DNA of 64,000 nucleotides. Origin: a bacterium. Its GTDB lineage: Bacteria; Pseudomonadota; Gammaproteobacteria; Pseudomonadales; Moraxellaceae. Below, piece after piece: positions 7,332 through 19,018 of the stretch (within the stretch, counting starts at the first letter, position 1; every line of letters starts with the position of its first letter). The notes beneath the pieces are model-generated. The model was not told the origin of the DNA. It worked only from the letters and a program-made list of their open reading frames with translations, and ran no database searches. The position numbers and the translations under genes are program-made. The DNA is taken from assembly GCA_029945725.1 (NCBI GenBank), contig JAQSDB010000001.1:186001-250000 (forward strand). Reading direction: 5' to 3'.

Positions 7332-10163
7332 ATGCAAGATGGCCAAATGTTGCGCCAGTGGAGCACCTCCCAGCTCTCGGCGGAAAACGCCGCCTATGTT
7401 GAAGATCTGTACGAACAATTTCTTGTCTCCCCCCAGGCTGTGCCGCAAGACTGGCGCAGCTATTTTGAAAAACTGCCTCGTGTTAATGGCGTTGCCCAGG
7501 ACACCCCGCACAAGGGTGTGCGCGAGCAGTTTCTGCTGCTGGCCAAGAACTCCTCGCGGGCGCAGGCGCTGCCGACCAGTCGTGTCAGTACCGAGCATGA
7601 GCGCCGGCAGGTTGCCGTATTGCAGCTGATTGCCGGTTATCGCAACCGCGGTCATCAGCGTGCCAGGCTTGATCCGCTCGGTTTGATGCAGCGCGAGCAG
7701 GTGCCTGATCTGGATCTTGTCACCCATGGCCTGACTCAGGGCGATCTCAATACCGTGTTCAATACCGGCAACCTTGCCATCGGCAAGGAAGAGTGCACGC
7801 TGGGTGAAATGGTGCAGGCCATGGAGGCCATTTATTGTGGCTCCGTCGGCGCCGAATACATGCATATCGTCAATACGGCTGAAAAGCGCTGGATTCAGCA
7901 GCGTCTGGAAAGCGTGCGCGGCAACCCGAATTTCTCGGTTGATACCAAAAAGCATGTGCTGGAGCGCATGACGGCCGCTGAGGGCCTGGAAAAATATCTC
8001 GGCACCAAATACGCCGGCGCCAAGCGCTTTGGTCTTGAAGGCGGGGAGTCGATGATTCCGCTGGTGGATGAGCTGATCCAGCGTGGCGGCTCCTACGGCA
8101 TCAAGGAAATCGTCATCGGCATGGCCCATCGTGGCCGCCTTAATGTGCTGGTGAACATCCTCGGCAAGAACCCGGGTGACCTGTTCAACGAGTTCGAAGG
8201 CAAAAGCATTACCAAGCACGGCTCGGGTGATGTGAAGTATCACCAGGGTTATTCCTCGAACGTGATGACGTCCGGTGGTGAAGTGCATCTCGCCATGGCC
8301 TTCAATCCCTCGCATCTGGAAATTGCATCTCCGGTGGTCGAGGGCTCGGTGCGTGCGCGCCAGGACCGGCGTCGCGACGCCAAAGGTCGTCAGGTGCTGC
8401 CCATCAGCGTGCATGGCGATGCGGCCTTTGCCGGTCAGGGCGTGGTCATGGAAACCTTCCAGATGTCGCAGACACGGGGTTTCCATACTGGCGGCACAGT
8501 ACACATCATCGTTAATAACCAGGTTGGTTTTACCACCAGCCGCCAGGACGATGCGCGCTCCACCGAGTACTGTACCGACGTGGCAAAAATGGTGCAGTCG
8601 CCGATTTTCCACGTTAACGGTGATGATCCGGAAGCCGTGTTTTTTGTGACGCAGCTGGCGCTGGATTTCCGCATGGAATTCAGCAAGGACGTGGTCATTG
8701 ATGTCGTTTGTTATCGCCGCCGCGGCCATAACGAGGCTGATGAGCCATCCTCCACACAGCCATTGATGTATCAGGTCATCCACAAGCTCCCGACTACGCG
8801 CACGCTGTATGCCGATCGTCTGGTGGAGGCTGGCGTGGTGACCAAGGTGCATGCTGATGACATGGTTGATGAGTACCGCAAGAATCTGGAAGCCGGCCAG
8901 CATGTGGTGAAAGCGCTGGTGCGCGAACCCAATAAATCACTGTTTGTGGACTGGTCTCCTTATCTCGGTCACGCCGTGGTCGATGAGTGGGATACCAGCG
9001 TGCCGCTGAAAACCCTGCAGGAGCTTGGCAAGAAGCTGGAAAGCCTGCCGGAAACCTTTGTGCTGCAAAAGCAGGTGCAGAAGGTGATGGAAGATCGCGC
9101 GCGCATGTGGGCGGGCAATCTGGAGTTCAACTGGGGTGCCGCTGAAACACTGGCGTACGCCACCATTCTGAACGATGGTTTTTTTGTGCGCCTGACCGGC
9201 CAGGATGTTGGGCGCGGCACCTTCTCGCATCGTCATGCCATTCTGTACAGCCAGAAAGACGGCACACCCTATGTGCCGCTGCAGAATGTCGATCCTGCGC
9301 AACCGGTTTTTGATATCTACGATTCGCTGCTGTCGGAAGAGGCGGTGCTGGCTTTTGAATACGGCTATGCCACGACAGCACCGAAGTCGCTGATCATCTG
9401 GGAAGCGCAGTTCGGTGATTTTGCCAACGGCGCCCAGGTGGTGATTGACCAGTTCATTTCCAGCGGTGAAACCAAGTGGGAGCGTCTGTGTGGTTTGACA
9501 CTGCTGTTGCCGCACGGATTTGAGGGGCAGGGGCCTGAGCATTCCTCGGCGCGCCTCGAGCGCTTTCTGCAGCTGTGTGCCGAACACAATATGCAGGTGT
9601 GCACGCCCACCACGCCGGCACAGATTTTCCATCTGCTGCGGCGTCAGGCCGTGCGCCCCTTGCGCAAGCCCTTGATCATCATGTCACCGAAAAGCCTGCT
9701 GCGTCACAAGCTGGCCGTGTCGACGCTGGAAGAGCTGGCTCATGGCCAGTTCCAGACTGTTATTCCCGAAATCGATGCGATCAAGCCTGAAGCAGTCACG
9801 CACGTGATTCTCTGCGGCGGCAAGGTGTATTACGACTTGCTGGAAAAGCGTCGCGAGATCAAGCGTGATGATGTCGCCATCATTCGTGTTGAGCAGCTCT
9901 ATCCTTTTCCGGAGAAGAGGCTTGCGGAAGTGCTGGCGCCATACAAGAACGTGAAGAGTGTGGTGTGGTGTCAGGAGGAGCCGATGAATCAGGGCGCCTG
10001 GTATTGCAGCCAGCATCATATTCATGCCGTGGTACGAAACCTGAAAGAGCCGTTGCGCGCACGCTACGCCGGTCGTCCACCGGCAGCAGCTCCGGCCTGC
10101 GGTTCCATGTACCTGCATGTCAAAGAACAAGCGGCGCTGGTGGAAGACGCTTTCAACAGCTGA
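7332..10163 (+). CDS. sucA: 2-oxoglutarate dehydrogenase E1 component
   Basis: Thiamine-diphosphate decarboxylase of the 2-oxoglutarate dehydrogenase complex, cytosolic. The 943 residues start [15 protein letters not shown] and include the E2-docking start, [14 protein letters not shown], the substrate loop [12 protein letters not shown], the thiamine-binding [11 protein letters not shown]...NNQVGFTT region and the C-terminal transketolase-like domain with [10 protein letters not shown] and [17 protein letters not shown]. The length fits the family. It leads sucAB-lpd-sucCD, 47 bases ahead of sucB, and is separated from sdhB by a structured gap, so it may have its own promoter as well as read-through. 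Confidence 0.98.
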   Translation: MQDGQMLRQWSTSQLSAENAAYVEDLYEQFLVSPQAVPQDWRSYFEKLPRVNGVAQDTPHKGVREQFLLLAKNSSRAQALPTSRVSTEHERRQVAVLQLIAGYRNRGHQRARLDPLGLMQREQVPDLDLVTHGLTQGDLNTVFNTGNLAIGKEECTLGEMVQAMEAIYCGSVGAEYMHIVNTAEKRWIQQRLESVRGNPNFSVDTKKHVLERMTAAEGLEKYLGTKYAGAKRFGLEGGESMIPLVDELIQRGGSYGIKEIVIGMAHRGRLNVLVNILGKNPGDLFNEFEGKSITKHGSGDVKYHQGYSSNVMTSGGEVHLAMAFNPSHLEIASPVVEGSVRARQDRRRDAKGRQVLPISVHGDAAFAGQGVVMETFQMSQTRGFHTGGTVHIIVNNQVGFTTSRQDDARSTEYCTDVAKMVQSPIFHVNGDDPEAVFFVTQLALDFRMEFSKDVVIDVVCYRRRGHNEADEPSSTQPLMYQVIHKLPTTRTLYADRLVEAGVVTKVHADDMVDEYRKNLEAGQHVVKALVREPNKSLFVDWSPYLGHAVVDEWDTSVPLKTLQELGKKLESLPETFVLQKQVQKVMEDRARMWAGNLEFNWGAAETLAYATILNDGFFVRLTGQDVGRGTFSHRHAILYSQKDGTPYVPLQNVDPAQPVFDIYDSLLSEEAVLAFEYGYATTAPKSLIIWEAQFGDFANGAQVVIDQFISSGETKWERLCGLTLLLPHGFEGQGPEHSSARLERFLQLCAEHNMQVCTPTTPAQIFHLLRRQAVRPLRKPLIIMSPKSLLRHKLAVSTLEELAHGQFQTVIPEIDAIKPEAVTHVILCGGKVYYDLLEKRREIKRDDVAIIRVEQLYPFPEKRLAEVLAPYKNVKSVVWCQEEPMNQGAWYCSQHHIHAVVRNLKEPLRARYAGRPPAAAPACGSMYLHVKEQAALVEDAFNS

Positions 10164-10210
10164 TTCCGGAAATTTGGCAAAGAAGAAAACGACACAAGGA
10201 ATTTCATAAA

Positions 10211-11422
10211 ATGGCCATCGAAATCAAGGCACCGGTTTTCCCTGAATCTGTCGCGGACGGTACTGTGGCGACCTGGCATAAAAAGCCGGGTGAAGCGGTT
10301 GCGCGTGATGAACTGATTGTTGATATCGAAACCGACAAGGTCGTGCTCGAAGTGGTGGCACCGGCTGATGGTGTGATCAGTAAAGTACTGAAGAATGAAG
10401 GCGACACCGTGCTGTCGCAGGAAGTGCTGGCTTTTTTTGAGACGGGCGCTGCGGCAGCAGCTCCTGTTGCGAGTGTGGCGGCTGCCGTTGCTGCACCAGT
10501 CGCAGTGGCTACTGTGGCAGATGAGGCGCTGAGCCCGGCCGTGCGCAAGCTGGTGGCAGAGAATAATCTTGATCCGGCCAGAATCACGGGAACCGGCAAG
10601 GGAGGGCGCCTGACCAAGGAAGATGTCGAAGCCTATCTGAAAAAGCCTCCAGCGGTGTCGGCTCCTGCACCGGCCGCAGCGCCTGCACCAGCCGCACAGG
10701 CAATTGCCGTTGCTGTGGGTGAGCGCGTGGAAAAACGCGTGCCGATGACACGTCTGCGTGCCAAGGTGGCCGAGCGTCTGCTCGAAGCCAAGCAATCCAC
10801 GGCCATGCTCACCACGTTCAATGAAGTGAACATGAAACCGGTGATGGAGTTGCGCAAGCAGTACGCCGAAAAGTTTGAAAAAACGCATGGCGTACGTCTG
10901 GGCTTCATGTCTTTCTTTGTGAAAGCGGCCGTGGAAGCGCTCAAGCGTTTCCCTGCTGTTAATGCCTCGATTGACGGTACCGATATTGTCTATCACGGTT
11001 TTTACGATGTCGGTGTCGCGGTTTCTTCGGATCGCGGTCTGGTTGTACCCATTCTGCGTAATGCCGAGCGCATGAGTCTGGCCGAGGTGGAAAAATCAGT
11101 CGGTGAATATGGCAAGAAGGCAAAAGACGGCAAGCTCACCATTGAAGACATGACGGGCGGCACTTTCACCATTTCCAATGGTGGTGTGTTTGGCTCGCTG
11201 CTTTCCACGCCGATCCTGAACCTGCCGCAAACCGCGATTCTGGGTATGCACAAGATTCAGGAGCGTCCCATGGCCGTGGATGGCCAGGTGGTGATTCTGC
11301 CCATGATGTATCTCGCCCTGTCGTATGACCATCGCATGATTGATGGCAAGGAAGCCGTGAGTTTCCTCGTGGCCATCAAGGATCTGGTGGAAGATCCGGC
11401 TCGTTTGTTGCTGGAAATCTGA
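10211..11422 (+). CDS. sucB: Dihydrolipoyl succinyltransferase (E2 of 2-oxoglutarate dehydrogenase)
   Basis: Core of the complex; transfers the succinyl group to CoA. The 403 residues comprise a lipoyl domain with the modified Lys43 (ETDKVVLEV), an Ala/Pro/Val-rich linker, a peripheral-subunit-binding domain ([15 protein letters not shown]...[14 protein letters not shown], about 110-145), a second Ala/Pro linker, and the catalytic domain ending with [12 protein letters not shown], which carries the active-site His and Asp. The ATG at 10211 has AAGGA 10 bases upstream and gives the canonical [13 protein letters not shown] beginning; the frame extends upstream inside sucA without meaning. Confidence 0.97.
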   Translation: MAIEIKAPVFPESVADGTVATWHKKPGEAVARDELIVDIETDKVVLEVVAPADGVISKVLKNEGDTVLSQEVLAFFETGAAAAAPVASVAAAVAAPVAVATVADEALSPAVRKLVAENNLDPARITGTGKGGRLTKEDVEAYLKKPPAVSAPAPAAAPAPAAQAIAVAVGERVEKRVPMTRLRAKVAERLLEAKQSTAMLTTFNEVNMKPVMELRKQYAEKFEKTHGVRLGFMSFFVKAAVEALKRFPAVNASIDGTDIVYHGFYDVGVAVSSDRGLVVPILRNAERMSLAEVEKSVGEYGKKAKDGKLTIEDMTGGTFTISNGGVFGSLLSTPILNLPQTAILGMHKIQERPMAVDGQVVILPMMYLALSYDHRMIDGKEAVSFLVAIKDLVEDPARLLLEI

Positions 11423-11500
11423 CGGCGTCTGCACGGGCAATCTGATGACTCACGCCCTGCTTCATGGCGGGGCGTATTCATCCCGAATCAACTGATATGA

Positions 11501-12949
<1,449 letters not shown>

Positions 12950-13108
12950 GTTTGCAGGAGCGATTCCGCCAGAAAAGTCCTGTAGTGGTTTTACGGCTGA
13001 TGAGTTCCTGTGAAGTGTCAAGACTATCCGGCAGCCAACGCGGGTTCCGGACAACGGTGACGCAGCGATCCTGCGCCAGACAGCAACAAAGAGAGTGGTA
13101 ATCACACA

Positions 13109-14269
13109 ATGAATCTTCACGAATATCAGGGCAAACAGCTCTTCGCTGAATATGGCTTGCCGGTTTCCAAAGGCTTTGCCGCATCGACACCGGAAGAGGC
13201 TCGCGCCGCTGCAGAGCGCATTGGCGGTGATAAATGGGTGGTCAAGGCACAGGTACATGCCGGCGGTCGCGGTAAAGCCGGTGGCGTGAAGCTGGTAACA
13301 ACGCTGGATGAAGTTGAGGCTTTTGCCAAAGCCCAGCTCGGCACCAATCTCGTTACCTATCAGACGGATGCCAAAGGCCAGCCTGTCTCCAAGATTCTGG
13401 TGGAACCCTGCACGGATATTGCGAAAGAACTTTATCTTGGTGCGGTGCTGGATCGCGGCACGCGCCGCATCGTTTTCATGGCGTCTACCGAAGGTGGCGT
13501 GGAGATCGAAAAGGTTGCCCACGAAACACCGGAAAAGATTCACAAGGCCACGATTGATCCGCTGATTGGCGGCCAGGCTTATCAGGGGCGTGATCTCGGT
13601 TACAAGCTCGGCCTGAATCATGACCAGGTAAAGCAGTTCGTGAAGATTTTCACCGGTCTTGCCAGGATGTTTGTGGATTTGGACATGGCCCTGCTGGAAA
13701 TCAATCCGCTGGTGATTACCCCGGAAGGCAATCTGCATTGCCTCGATGCCAAGATCGTTATCGATTCCAATGCGCTGTTCCGTCATCCCAAGCTCAAGGC
13801 CATGTATGACCCGAGCCAGGAAGATGAGCGTGAGCGTATTGCGGCCGAGTGGGAACTTAATTACGTGGCACTGGAAGGCAATATCGGCTGCATGGTGAAT
13901 GGCGCCGGTCTGGCCATGGCCACCATGGACATCATCAAGCTCAAGGGTGGCCAGCCGGCCAACTTCCTGGATGTGGGCGGTGGTGCAACCAAGGAACGCG
14001 TGACGGAAGCGTTCAAGATCATTCTTTCGGATGATTCCGTGAAGGCGGTGCTGGTGAATATCTTCGGTGGCATCGTCCGTTGCGACATGATTGCCGAAGG
14101 CATTATCGGTGCGGTAAAGGATGTGGGCGTGAAGGTGCCCGTAGTCGTGCGTCTGGAAGGCAATAATGCCGAACTGGGGGCGCAGAGATTGAGAGAAAGC
14201 GGTCTCAACATTATTTCGGCAGCCTCGCTTAACGAAGCGGGTGATCTTGTCGTGAAGACCGTGGCCTAA
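13109..14269 (+). CDS. sucC: Succinyl-CoA synthetase, beta subunit
   Basis: ADP- or GDP-forming succinyl-CoA ligase, ATP-grasp subunit. The 386 residues begin [18 protein letters not shown] and include the nucleotide-binding [15 protein letters not shown], the metal-binding [12 protein letters not shown] region, the [11 protein letters not shown] segment and the [13 protein letters not shown] and [11 protein letters not shown] loops of the C-terminal domain. It follows lpd by 159 bases (no clear hairpin there) and precedes sucD by 14 bases, as an obligate pair. Confidence 0.98.
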   Translation: MNLHEYQGKQLFAEYGLPVSKGFAASTPEEARAAAERIGGDKWVVKAQVHAGGRGKAGGVKLVTTLDEVEAFAKAQLGTNLVTYQTDAKGQPVSKILVEPCTDIAKELYLGAVLDRGTRRIVFMASTEGGVEIEKVAHETPEKIHKATIDPLIGGQAYQGRDLGYKLGLNHDQVKQFVKIFTGLARMFVDLDMALLEINPLVITPEGNLHCLDAKIVIDSNALFRHPKLKAMYDPSQEDERERIAAEWELNYVALEGNIGCMVNGAGLAMATMDIIKLKGGQPANFLDVGGGATKERVTEAFKIILSDDSVKAVLVNIFGGIVRCDMIAEGIIGAVKDVGVKVPVVVRLEGNNAELGAQRLRESGLNIISAASLNEAGDLVVKTVA

Positions 14270-14283
14270 GGGGAGCAAAAGAA

Positions 14284-15162
14284 ATGAGCGTATTGATCAA
14301 CAAGAATACCAAGGTGATCTGTCAGGGTATCACCGGCTCGCAAGGCACGCTGCACACGGAACAATCCATTGCCTACGGCACCAATATGGTGGGTGGCGTG
14401 ACACCGGGCAAGGGTGGCACCACACATCTTGGTCTGCCGGTGTTCAATACCGTGCAGCAAGCCGTGGACGCCACCGGTGCTGATGCTTCCGTGATTTACG
14501 TGCCGGCGGCCTTTGCCAAGGATTCCATCCTGGAAGCGGTGGACGCCGGCATCAAGCTGGTGGTGTGCATCACCGAAGGCGTGCCTGCCATCGACATGCT
14601 GTTCGTCAAGGAATACATCGTGCGCAAGGGCGGTGTGCGTCTGGTCGGCCCGAACTGCCCGGGCGTGATTACGCCGGGTGAATGCAAAATCGGCATCATG
14701 CCGGGCAATATTCATCTGAAGGGCAAGGTTGGCATCGTGTCGCGTTCCGGCACTCTTACCTATGAAGCGGTACACCAGACCACGGCACTGGGCTTTGGCC
14801 AGTCCACCTGTATCGGCATCGGTGGTGATCCGATCCCGGGCATGACCTTCATTGATGCGCTGGAGCTGTTCCAGAATGATCCGCAGACCGAAGCCATCAT
14901 CATGGTGGGTGAAATCGGCGGCTCGGCTGAAGAAGAAGCTGCAGCCTATATCAAGGCTCACGTGACCAAGCCAGTGGTGTCTTACATTGCCGGTGTGACG
15001 GCTCCGGCCGGCAAGCGCATGGGTCACGCCGGTGCCATCATCTCCGGTGGCAAGGGCACGGCAGACGAAAAGTTTGCGGCGCTGGAAGCGGCGGGCGTGA
15101 AGACGGTGAAGAACCCGGCAGAAATGGGCAAGGCACTTGCCGAGCTGACTGGCTGGAAGTAA
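14284..15162 (+). CDS. sucD: Succinyl-CoA synthetase, alpha subunit
   Basis: Binds CoA and carries the phosphohistidine intermediate. The 292 residues include the CoA-binding [14 protein letters not shown] and GGVTPGKGG motifs, [30 protein letters not shown], and the active His in the segment [24 protein letters not shown] ribosome site sits in the 14-base gap after sucC. It ends the operon and is followed by a strong bidirectional terminator. Confidence 0.98.
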   Translation: MSVLINKNTKVICQGITGSQGTLHTEQSIAYGTNMVGGVTPGKGGTTHLGLPVFNTVQQAVDATGADASVIYVPAAFAKDSILEAVDAGIKLVVCITEGVPAIDMLFVKEYIVRKGGVRLVGPNCPGVITPGECKIGIMPGNIHLKGKVGIVSRSGTLTYEAVHQTTALGFGQSTCIGIGGDPIPGMTFIDALELFQNDPQTEAIIMVGEIGGSAEEEAAAYIKAHVTKPVVSYIAGVTAPAGKRMGHAGAIISGGKGTADEKFAALEAAGVKTVKNPAEMGKALAELTGWK

Positions 15163-15191
15163 TCCTGCTGATACGCTTGGTGCTCAGACAT

Positions 15192-15219
15192 AAAAAAACC
15201 GTCTTGCGACGGTTTTTTT
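15192..15219. terminator. Bidirectional terminator between sucD and fadH
   Basis: ACCGTC/GACGGT stem with TTGC loop, extended by seven A and seven T, symmetrical between two convergent genes. It can serve both strands. Confidence 0.92.
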
Positions 15220-15237
15220 ATGTGCGGTACGTTTTGC

Positions 15238-17286
15238 TTAAAGACGGGAAGCGAGCTCGGCACCTTCATAAATGGCACGTTTGGCATCCAGCTCACCGGC
15301 GAGTTTGGCGCCGCCGATGACGTGGAAATGCGGATCACTGACCTTGCCGTCTGCATCCACTGGCAGCAGTTCACGCACAGACTCCTGACCGGCACACAGA
15401 ATCACATTGTCGACATCGAGAATCTGTTCTTCGCCACCGACACGGATGTGCAGGCCAAGATCATCAATCTTCACGTACTCCACTCCGCCCAGCATTTTTA
15501 CCTGATGATGCTGCAAGGCAAGACGATGGACCCAGCCTGTTGTTTTGCCGGGCCCCTGGCCCATTTTTTTGCCGGCTTTGCGTTGCAGCAGCCAGACTTC
15601 GCGCAAGGGTTGTTCACGTTTGGGCGTACGCAGGCCGCCGGGCTCGGCGACATTGAAATCCACGCCCCATTCTTCCAGCCACTCCTGCAGTGGCTGCGGT
15701 GAGTGTTCGGCGAGCAGGAATTCACTGACATCAATGCCAATGCCGCCGGCACCGATCACGGCCACCTTGTGGCCGACTTTTTTTCCGTGGCGCAGCACAT
15801 CGGGATAGGAAAGCACCTTGGGGTGATCGATGCCGGGAATGCCGGGGGTGCGTGGTTGTACGCCGGTGGCAATCACGATTTCATCAAAACCGGCCGCTTT
15901 CAGCTCAGCGGCCTTTACCGCATGATTCAGTTTCAGGCTGACACCTGTTTTTTTCACATGGTTGCGGAAATAGCGTACGGTTTCGCGGAACTCTTCCTTG
16001 CCTGGCACATTCATGGCCATGGTGAACTGGCCGCCGATGTCATCAGCGGCTTCGAAAAGCGTGACATGGTGCCCGCGTTCCGCTGCCACGGTAGCGCAGG
16101 AAAGTCCCGCCATGCCGGCGCCGACGACGGCTATTTTTTTCGGGCGTGCGGTTTTTACATACACCAGTTCGGTTTCAAAACCTGCCTGGGGATTGACCAG
16201 GCAGGTGGCTCGCTTGTAGGAAAAGGTCTGGTCCAGGCAGCCCTGATTGCAGGCGATACAGGTATTGATTTCTTCCGGCTTGCCGGCGGCCGTCTTGTTG
16301 ACGAAATAGGCATCGGCCAGCAGCGGGCGCGCCATGGAAATCAGGTCGGCATCACCGCTGGCAATGATGGATTCACAATCTTCCGGCGTGTTGATGCGGT
16401 TGGAGGCCATCACCGGAATGGTCAGTTCCTTTTTCATGCGCCTGGTGATTTCGCGGAAAGCCGCGCGCGGCACCGAGGTGACAATGGTGGGGACGCGGGC
16501 TTCATGCCAGCCGATTCCGGTATTGAGCAGGGTTATGCCGGCGGTTTCCAGCGCCTTGGCAATTTTTACAATCTCGTCCCAGGTATTGCCGCCCTCGACC
16601 AGATCAATCAGTGAAAGGCGATACGCAATAATGAAATTAGGGCCGACCTCCTGGCGCACACGCTTGACGATTTCCAGCGGCAGCCGCATGCGGTTTTCCA
16701 GGCTGCCTCCCCATTGGTCCTTGCGGTGGTTGGTACGGTTACAGATGAACTGGTTGAGCAGATAACCCTCGCTGCCCATGATTTCCACGCCGTCATAGCC
16801 GGCGAGTTTTGAAAGTTTTGCGCAGCGGCCGTAATCCTTGATGGTGGAAAGGATTTCGCTCTCGCGCATGGCGCGCGGCTTGAACATCGAGATCGGGGAT
16901 TTCCAGCTGGAGGCCGACACCACAAACGGGTGATAGCCATAGCGGCCGGCATGCAGGATCTGCATGAGAATCTTGCCGCCTTCCCTGTGCACGGCATAAG
17001 TCACGCGGCGATGATTCAGTACATCAACATGAGAATTCATGGTGCCGCCGAAGGGGAGTAACCAGCCCTGACGATTGGGGGAAATACCGCCGGTGATGAG
17101 CAGGCCGGTGCCGCCACGGGCACGCTCGGCAAAATAGGCGGCGAGCTTGCCGTAATTATAAAAACGGTCTTCCAGACCGGTGTGCATGGAGCCCATCACG
17201 ATGCGGTTTTTCAGCTGGGTAAAGCCCAGATCCAGTGGTTGCAGCATGTGGGAGAAGGCGCTGGCGGTCGTTGCTGTGGCGGTCAC
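15238..17286 (-). CDS. fadH: NADPH-dependent 2,4-dienoyl-CoA reductase
   Basis: Auxiliary beta-oxidation enzyme that reduces dienoyl-CoA from unsaturated fatty acids. The 682 residues comprise an N-terminal Old-Yellow-Enzyme-like barrel binding FMN (LKNRIVMGSMHTGLED; substrate-site YDGVEIMGSEGYLLNQF), the 4Fe-4S motif CIACNQGCLDQ with a fourth Cys at RATCLVNP, then a FAD/NADPH-binding half (VVGAGMAGLSCATVAAERG and VIGAGGIGIDVSEFL). Length and order match FadH. It is divergent from a TetR regulator 70 bases away with a shared palindrome, so local repression is likely (inference). Confidence 0.95.
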   Translation of the reverse strand: MTATATTASAFSHMLQPLDLGFTQLKNRIVMGSMHTGLEDRFYNYGKLAAYFAERARGGTGLLITGGISPNRQGWLLPFGGTMNSHVDVLNHRRVTYAVHREGGKILMQILHAGRYGYHPFVVSASSWKSPISMFKPRAMRESEILSTIKDYGRCAKLSKLAGYDGVEIMGSEGYLLNQFICNRTNHRKDQWGGSLENRMRLPLEIVKRVRQEVGPNFIIAYRLSLIDLVEGGNTWDEIVKIAKALETAGITLLNTGIGWHEARVPTIVTSVPRAAFREITRRMKKELTIPVMASNRINTPEDCESIIASGDADLISMARPLLADAYFVNKTAAGKPEEINTCIACNQGCLDQTFSYKRATCLVNPQAGFETELVYVKTARPKKIAVVGAGMAGLSCATVAAERGHHVTLFEAADDIGGQFTMAMNVPGKEEFRETVRYFRNHVKKTGVSLKLNHAVKAAELKAAGFDEIVIATGVQPRTPGIPGIDHPKVLSYPDVLRHGKKVGHKVAVIGAGGIGIDVSEFLLAEHSPQPLQEWLEEWGVDFNVAEPGGLRTPKREQPLREVWLLQRKAGKKMGQGPGKTTGWVHRLALQHHQVKMLGGVEYVKIDDLGLHIRVGGEEQILDVDNVILCAGQESVRELLPVDADGKVSDPHFHVIGGAKLAGELDAKRAIYEGAELASRL

Positions 17287-17323
17287 GTGGTAGTCCTCGC
17301 AATGTCCTGAAGCGGACGTTAAA

Positions 17324-17338
17324 CTTAACGGCGTTAAG
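17324..17338. promoter_or_regulatory. Palindromic operator between fadH and the TetR gene
   Basis: CTTAAC-GGC-GTTAAG is a perfect 6-3-6 inverted repeat. An overlapping imperfect CGTTAA...TTAACG arm (17317-17330) lies beside it. It sits midway in the 70-base divergent gap, the expected place for a TetR-family site. Confidence 0.7.
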
Positions 17339-17356
17339 ATACGTGGGCGACAATGA

Positions 17357-17992
17357 ATGTCAAGACAGAAAAGCGTGACAAAAACGGCCTATCACCACGG
17401 TGACCTGAGCCGGAATTTGCTGGAGGAAGCGATTGCCATGGTCCGGCAGGACGGGCTGGATGCCTTGAGCATGCGCAAGCTGGCCGAACGGGTTGGTGTG
17501 TCGCAGACAGCCATCTATCACCATTTCAGTGACAAGCAGGCCTTGTTCTGTGCCATGGGAGAGGAGGGTATACAGCGGTTCTCCGCACTGTTGCAGGAGG
17601 GGCTCGCGGGTGAGGCAACACTGGAGCAGCGTTTCGAGCGCTTTGTATCCATCTACGTGCGCTTTGCCCTGGCCAACCCCGAGCTTTATGAGCTGCTCTT
17701 TGGCCGCACCACCTGGAAGGGTGAGGGCGAGGCCAGCGAGACTTTCAGGGGTAAGGCGCGCGCTGCTTTTCGTTCCTACGCCGAAATCATCATGGACTTG
17801 CAAGCGGATGGTTATTTTTCCTCAGACATCAATCCGTTGCGTCTTGCTCAGGTAATGTGGGGCACGCTGCACGGTCTTTGTCGCATGTATAACGACGGTC
17901 TGGCATTTACACCGGAGGATGTGGAGGAGATCAGTCAGTACGCACGAGGCCTGCTGCAACGCCTGCATGCTCGTAAAGGTACACCGCCCTAA
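17357..17992 (+). CDS. TetR/AcrR-family transcriptional regulator
   Basis: The 211 residues begin with the helix-turn-helix region AYHHGDLSRNLLEEA...LSMRKLAERVGVSQTAIYHHF (about 10-55), a form common in TetR proteins with the WHG-type C-terminal domain. The remainder is the helical ligand-binding half. The ATG at 17357 lacks a clear ribosome site (a GTG 20 bases on is possible). Divergent to fadH with a palindromic site between, so it probably represses fadH and itself, perhaps in response to an acyl-CoA; ligand and targets are inferred from position only. Confidence 0.88.
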   Translation: MSRQKSVTKTAYHHGDLSRNLLEEAIAMVRQDGLDALSMRKLAERVGVSQTAIYHHFSDKQALFCAMGEEGIQRFSALLQEGLAGEATLEQRFERFVSIYVRFALANPELYELLFGRTTWKGEGEASETFRGKARAAFRSYAEIIMDLQADGYFSSDINPLRLAQVMWGTLHGLCRMYNDGLAFTPEDVEEISQYARGLLQRLHARKGTPP

Positions 17993-18029
17993 ATAGCGGG
18001 TGCATTGCCGGCAAACCGGAATCGCGGGC

Positions 18030-18058
18030 AAAAAAAACGCCTGCCATGTGGGCAGGCG
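18030..18058 (-). terminator. Rho-independent terminator, minus strand, with no assigned gene
   Basis: GCCTGCC (18039-18045) pairs with GGCAGGC (18051-18057) around a 4-5-base loop. Read on the minus strand the stem is followed by a run of at least seven T. On the plus strand no T run follows, so it does not look like the terminator of the TetR gene. Confidence 0.75.
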
Positions 18059-18361
18059 TCACTGGTTCAGAGAGGGGGTAGACGGCGATTTGGTACCACG
18101 AAATCATCAAACCTGGCCGGTAGTCCAGCGCAATAACATGCGATCAGACTGAGGAGGCTTCACGCAAATACGAGCTACCGGGGTTTGCATCTGTGGCATC
18201 ACCGTCACTGCAGAAAAATGCATCACTCATCACGAGTCATGTCTGCAGGAACCAGTTGCCAAGAAAGATAGCACAGCCGTTCCATATTGGGCGCATGATT
18301 GTCGGACGATATTGAAAACCCTGGTGAGCGGCAAGTCAGGTAAGCACGCAGCATCAGATAT

Positions 18362-18392
18362 AAAAAAGGCGGCCACCTTGGCCGCCTTTTTT
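18362..18392. terminator. Bidirectional terminator after the FKBP gene
   Basis: GGCGGCC/GGCCGCC stem (18368-18374, 18380-18386) with a 5-base loop, flanked by six A and six T. It lies just past the stop of the minus-strand FKBP gene. Confidence 0.9.
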
Positions 18393-18405
18393 ATATGGCA
18401 GGGGC

Positions 18406-18888
18406 TCAGTGGTGATGGCCGCCGGCGCCATGTACATGGCCATGCTCCAGCTCTTCTTCGCTGGGGGCACGGACTTCAAGCACTTTCACATCAAAGTGCA
18501 GGTTCTGGCCGGCGAGGGGATGGTTGCCATCCACGGTGACCAGATCGCCTTCCACGGCGGACACGGTAATGACCTGCATGCCGTGATCGGTCTGGGCATG
18601 GAACTGCATGCCGGCTTCAATGACGTCCACACCCTGGAACATTTCGCGTGGAACCTGCTGCAGCATGTCGTCATTTTTTTCGCCATAGCCATCGGCCGGG
18701 GCAATGCTGACCTTGAAGGCATCACCCACTACCTTGCCTTCCAGTGCGGCTTCCAGGCCAGGAATGATATTGCCGGCGCCGTGCAGATAGGCCAGCGGTT
18801 CGCCGCCAGCCGAAGAGTCGATGACATTGCCCTGGTCGTCGGTCAGCGTGTACTCAATGCTGACGACAACATCGTTTGCGATTTGCAT
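18406..18888 (-). CDS. slyD: FKBP-type peptidyl-prolyl isomerase, SlyD-like
   Basis: Prolyl isomerase and chaperone with a metal-binding tail. The 160 residues start MQIANDVVVSIEYTLTD, with the FKBP core GEPLAYLHGAGNIIPGLEAALEG, an insert-in-flap domain (about 70-125) and a His-rich end EHGHVHGAGGHHH, shorter than the E. coli SlyD tail. The start at 18888 gives the canonical N-terminus; AGGA lies 8 bases before it. A TACAAT -10-like element is at 18930-18935 (minus). Nickel or zinc handling is inferred from the His tail. Confidence 0.9.
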   Translation of the reverse strand: MQIANDVVVSIEYTLTDDQGNVIDSSAGGEPLAYLHGAGNIIPGLEAALEGKVVGDAFKVSIAPADGYGEKNDDMLQQVPREMFQGVDVIEAGMQFHAQTDHGMQVITVSAVEGDLVTVDGNHPLAGQNLHFDVKVLEVRAPSEEELEHGHVHGAGGHHH

Positions 18889-19018
18889 GATGAAAGTCCT
18901 GAGAGAGGGCGGTAATACCGCGGCGCGGCATTGTACCGGAAGTCTGGCGCCGCGGCCTGTCAAATTGCTGATGGTCTGTATCTATCCGGTCAGGCCATCA
19001 GCCAGCTCGGGAAGGCCT

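Larger units (their letters stand above)
17993..18405. other. Noncoding stretch with a minus-strand terminator; possible small RNA or peptide
   Basis: The 413 bases after the TetR gene hold no long gene. At 18030-18058 a strong hairpin has its T tract only on the minus strand, yet the nearest minus-strand gene (the FKBP gene) already has its own terminator at 18362-18392. A separate minus-strand transcript of up to 300 bases between them would explain this. A 28-codon frame (18144-18230, minus, MSDAFF...) lies within it but has no ribosome site. Confidence 0.4.

Noticed and set aside
18144-18230. 28-codon minus-strand frame MSDAFF...
   Set aside because: No ribosome site and too short to judge; kept only as part of the noncoding-transcript finding.
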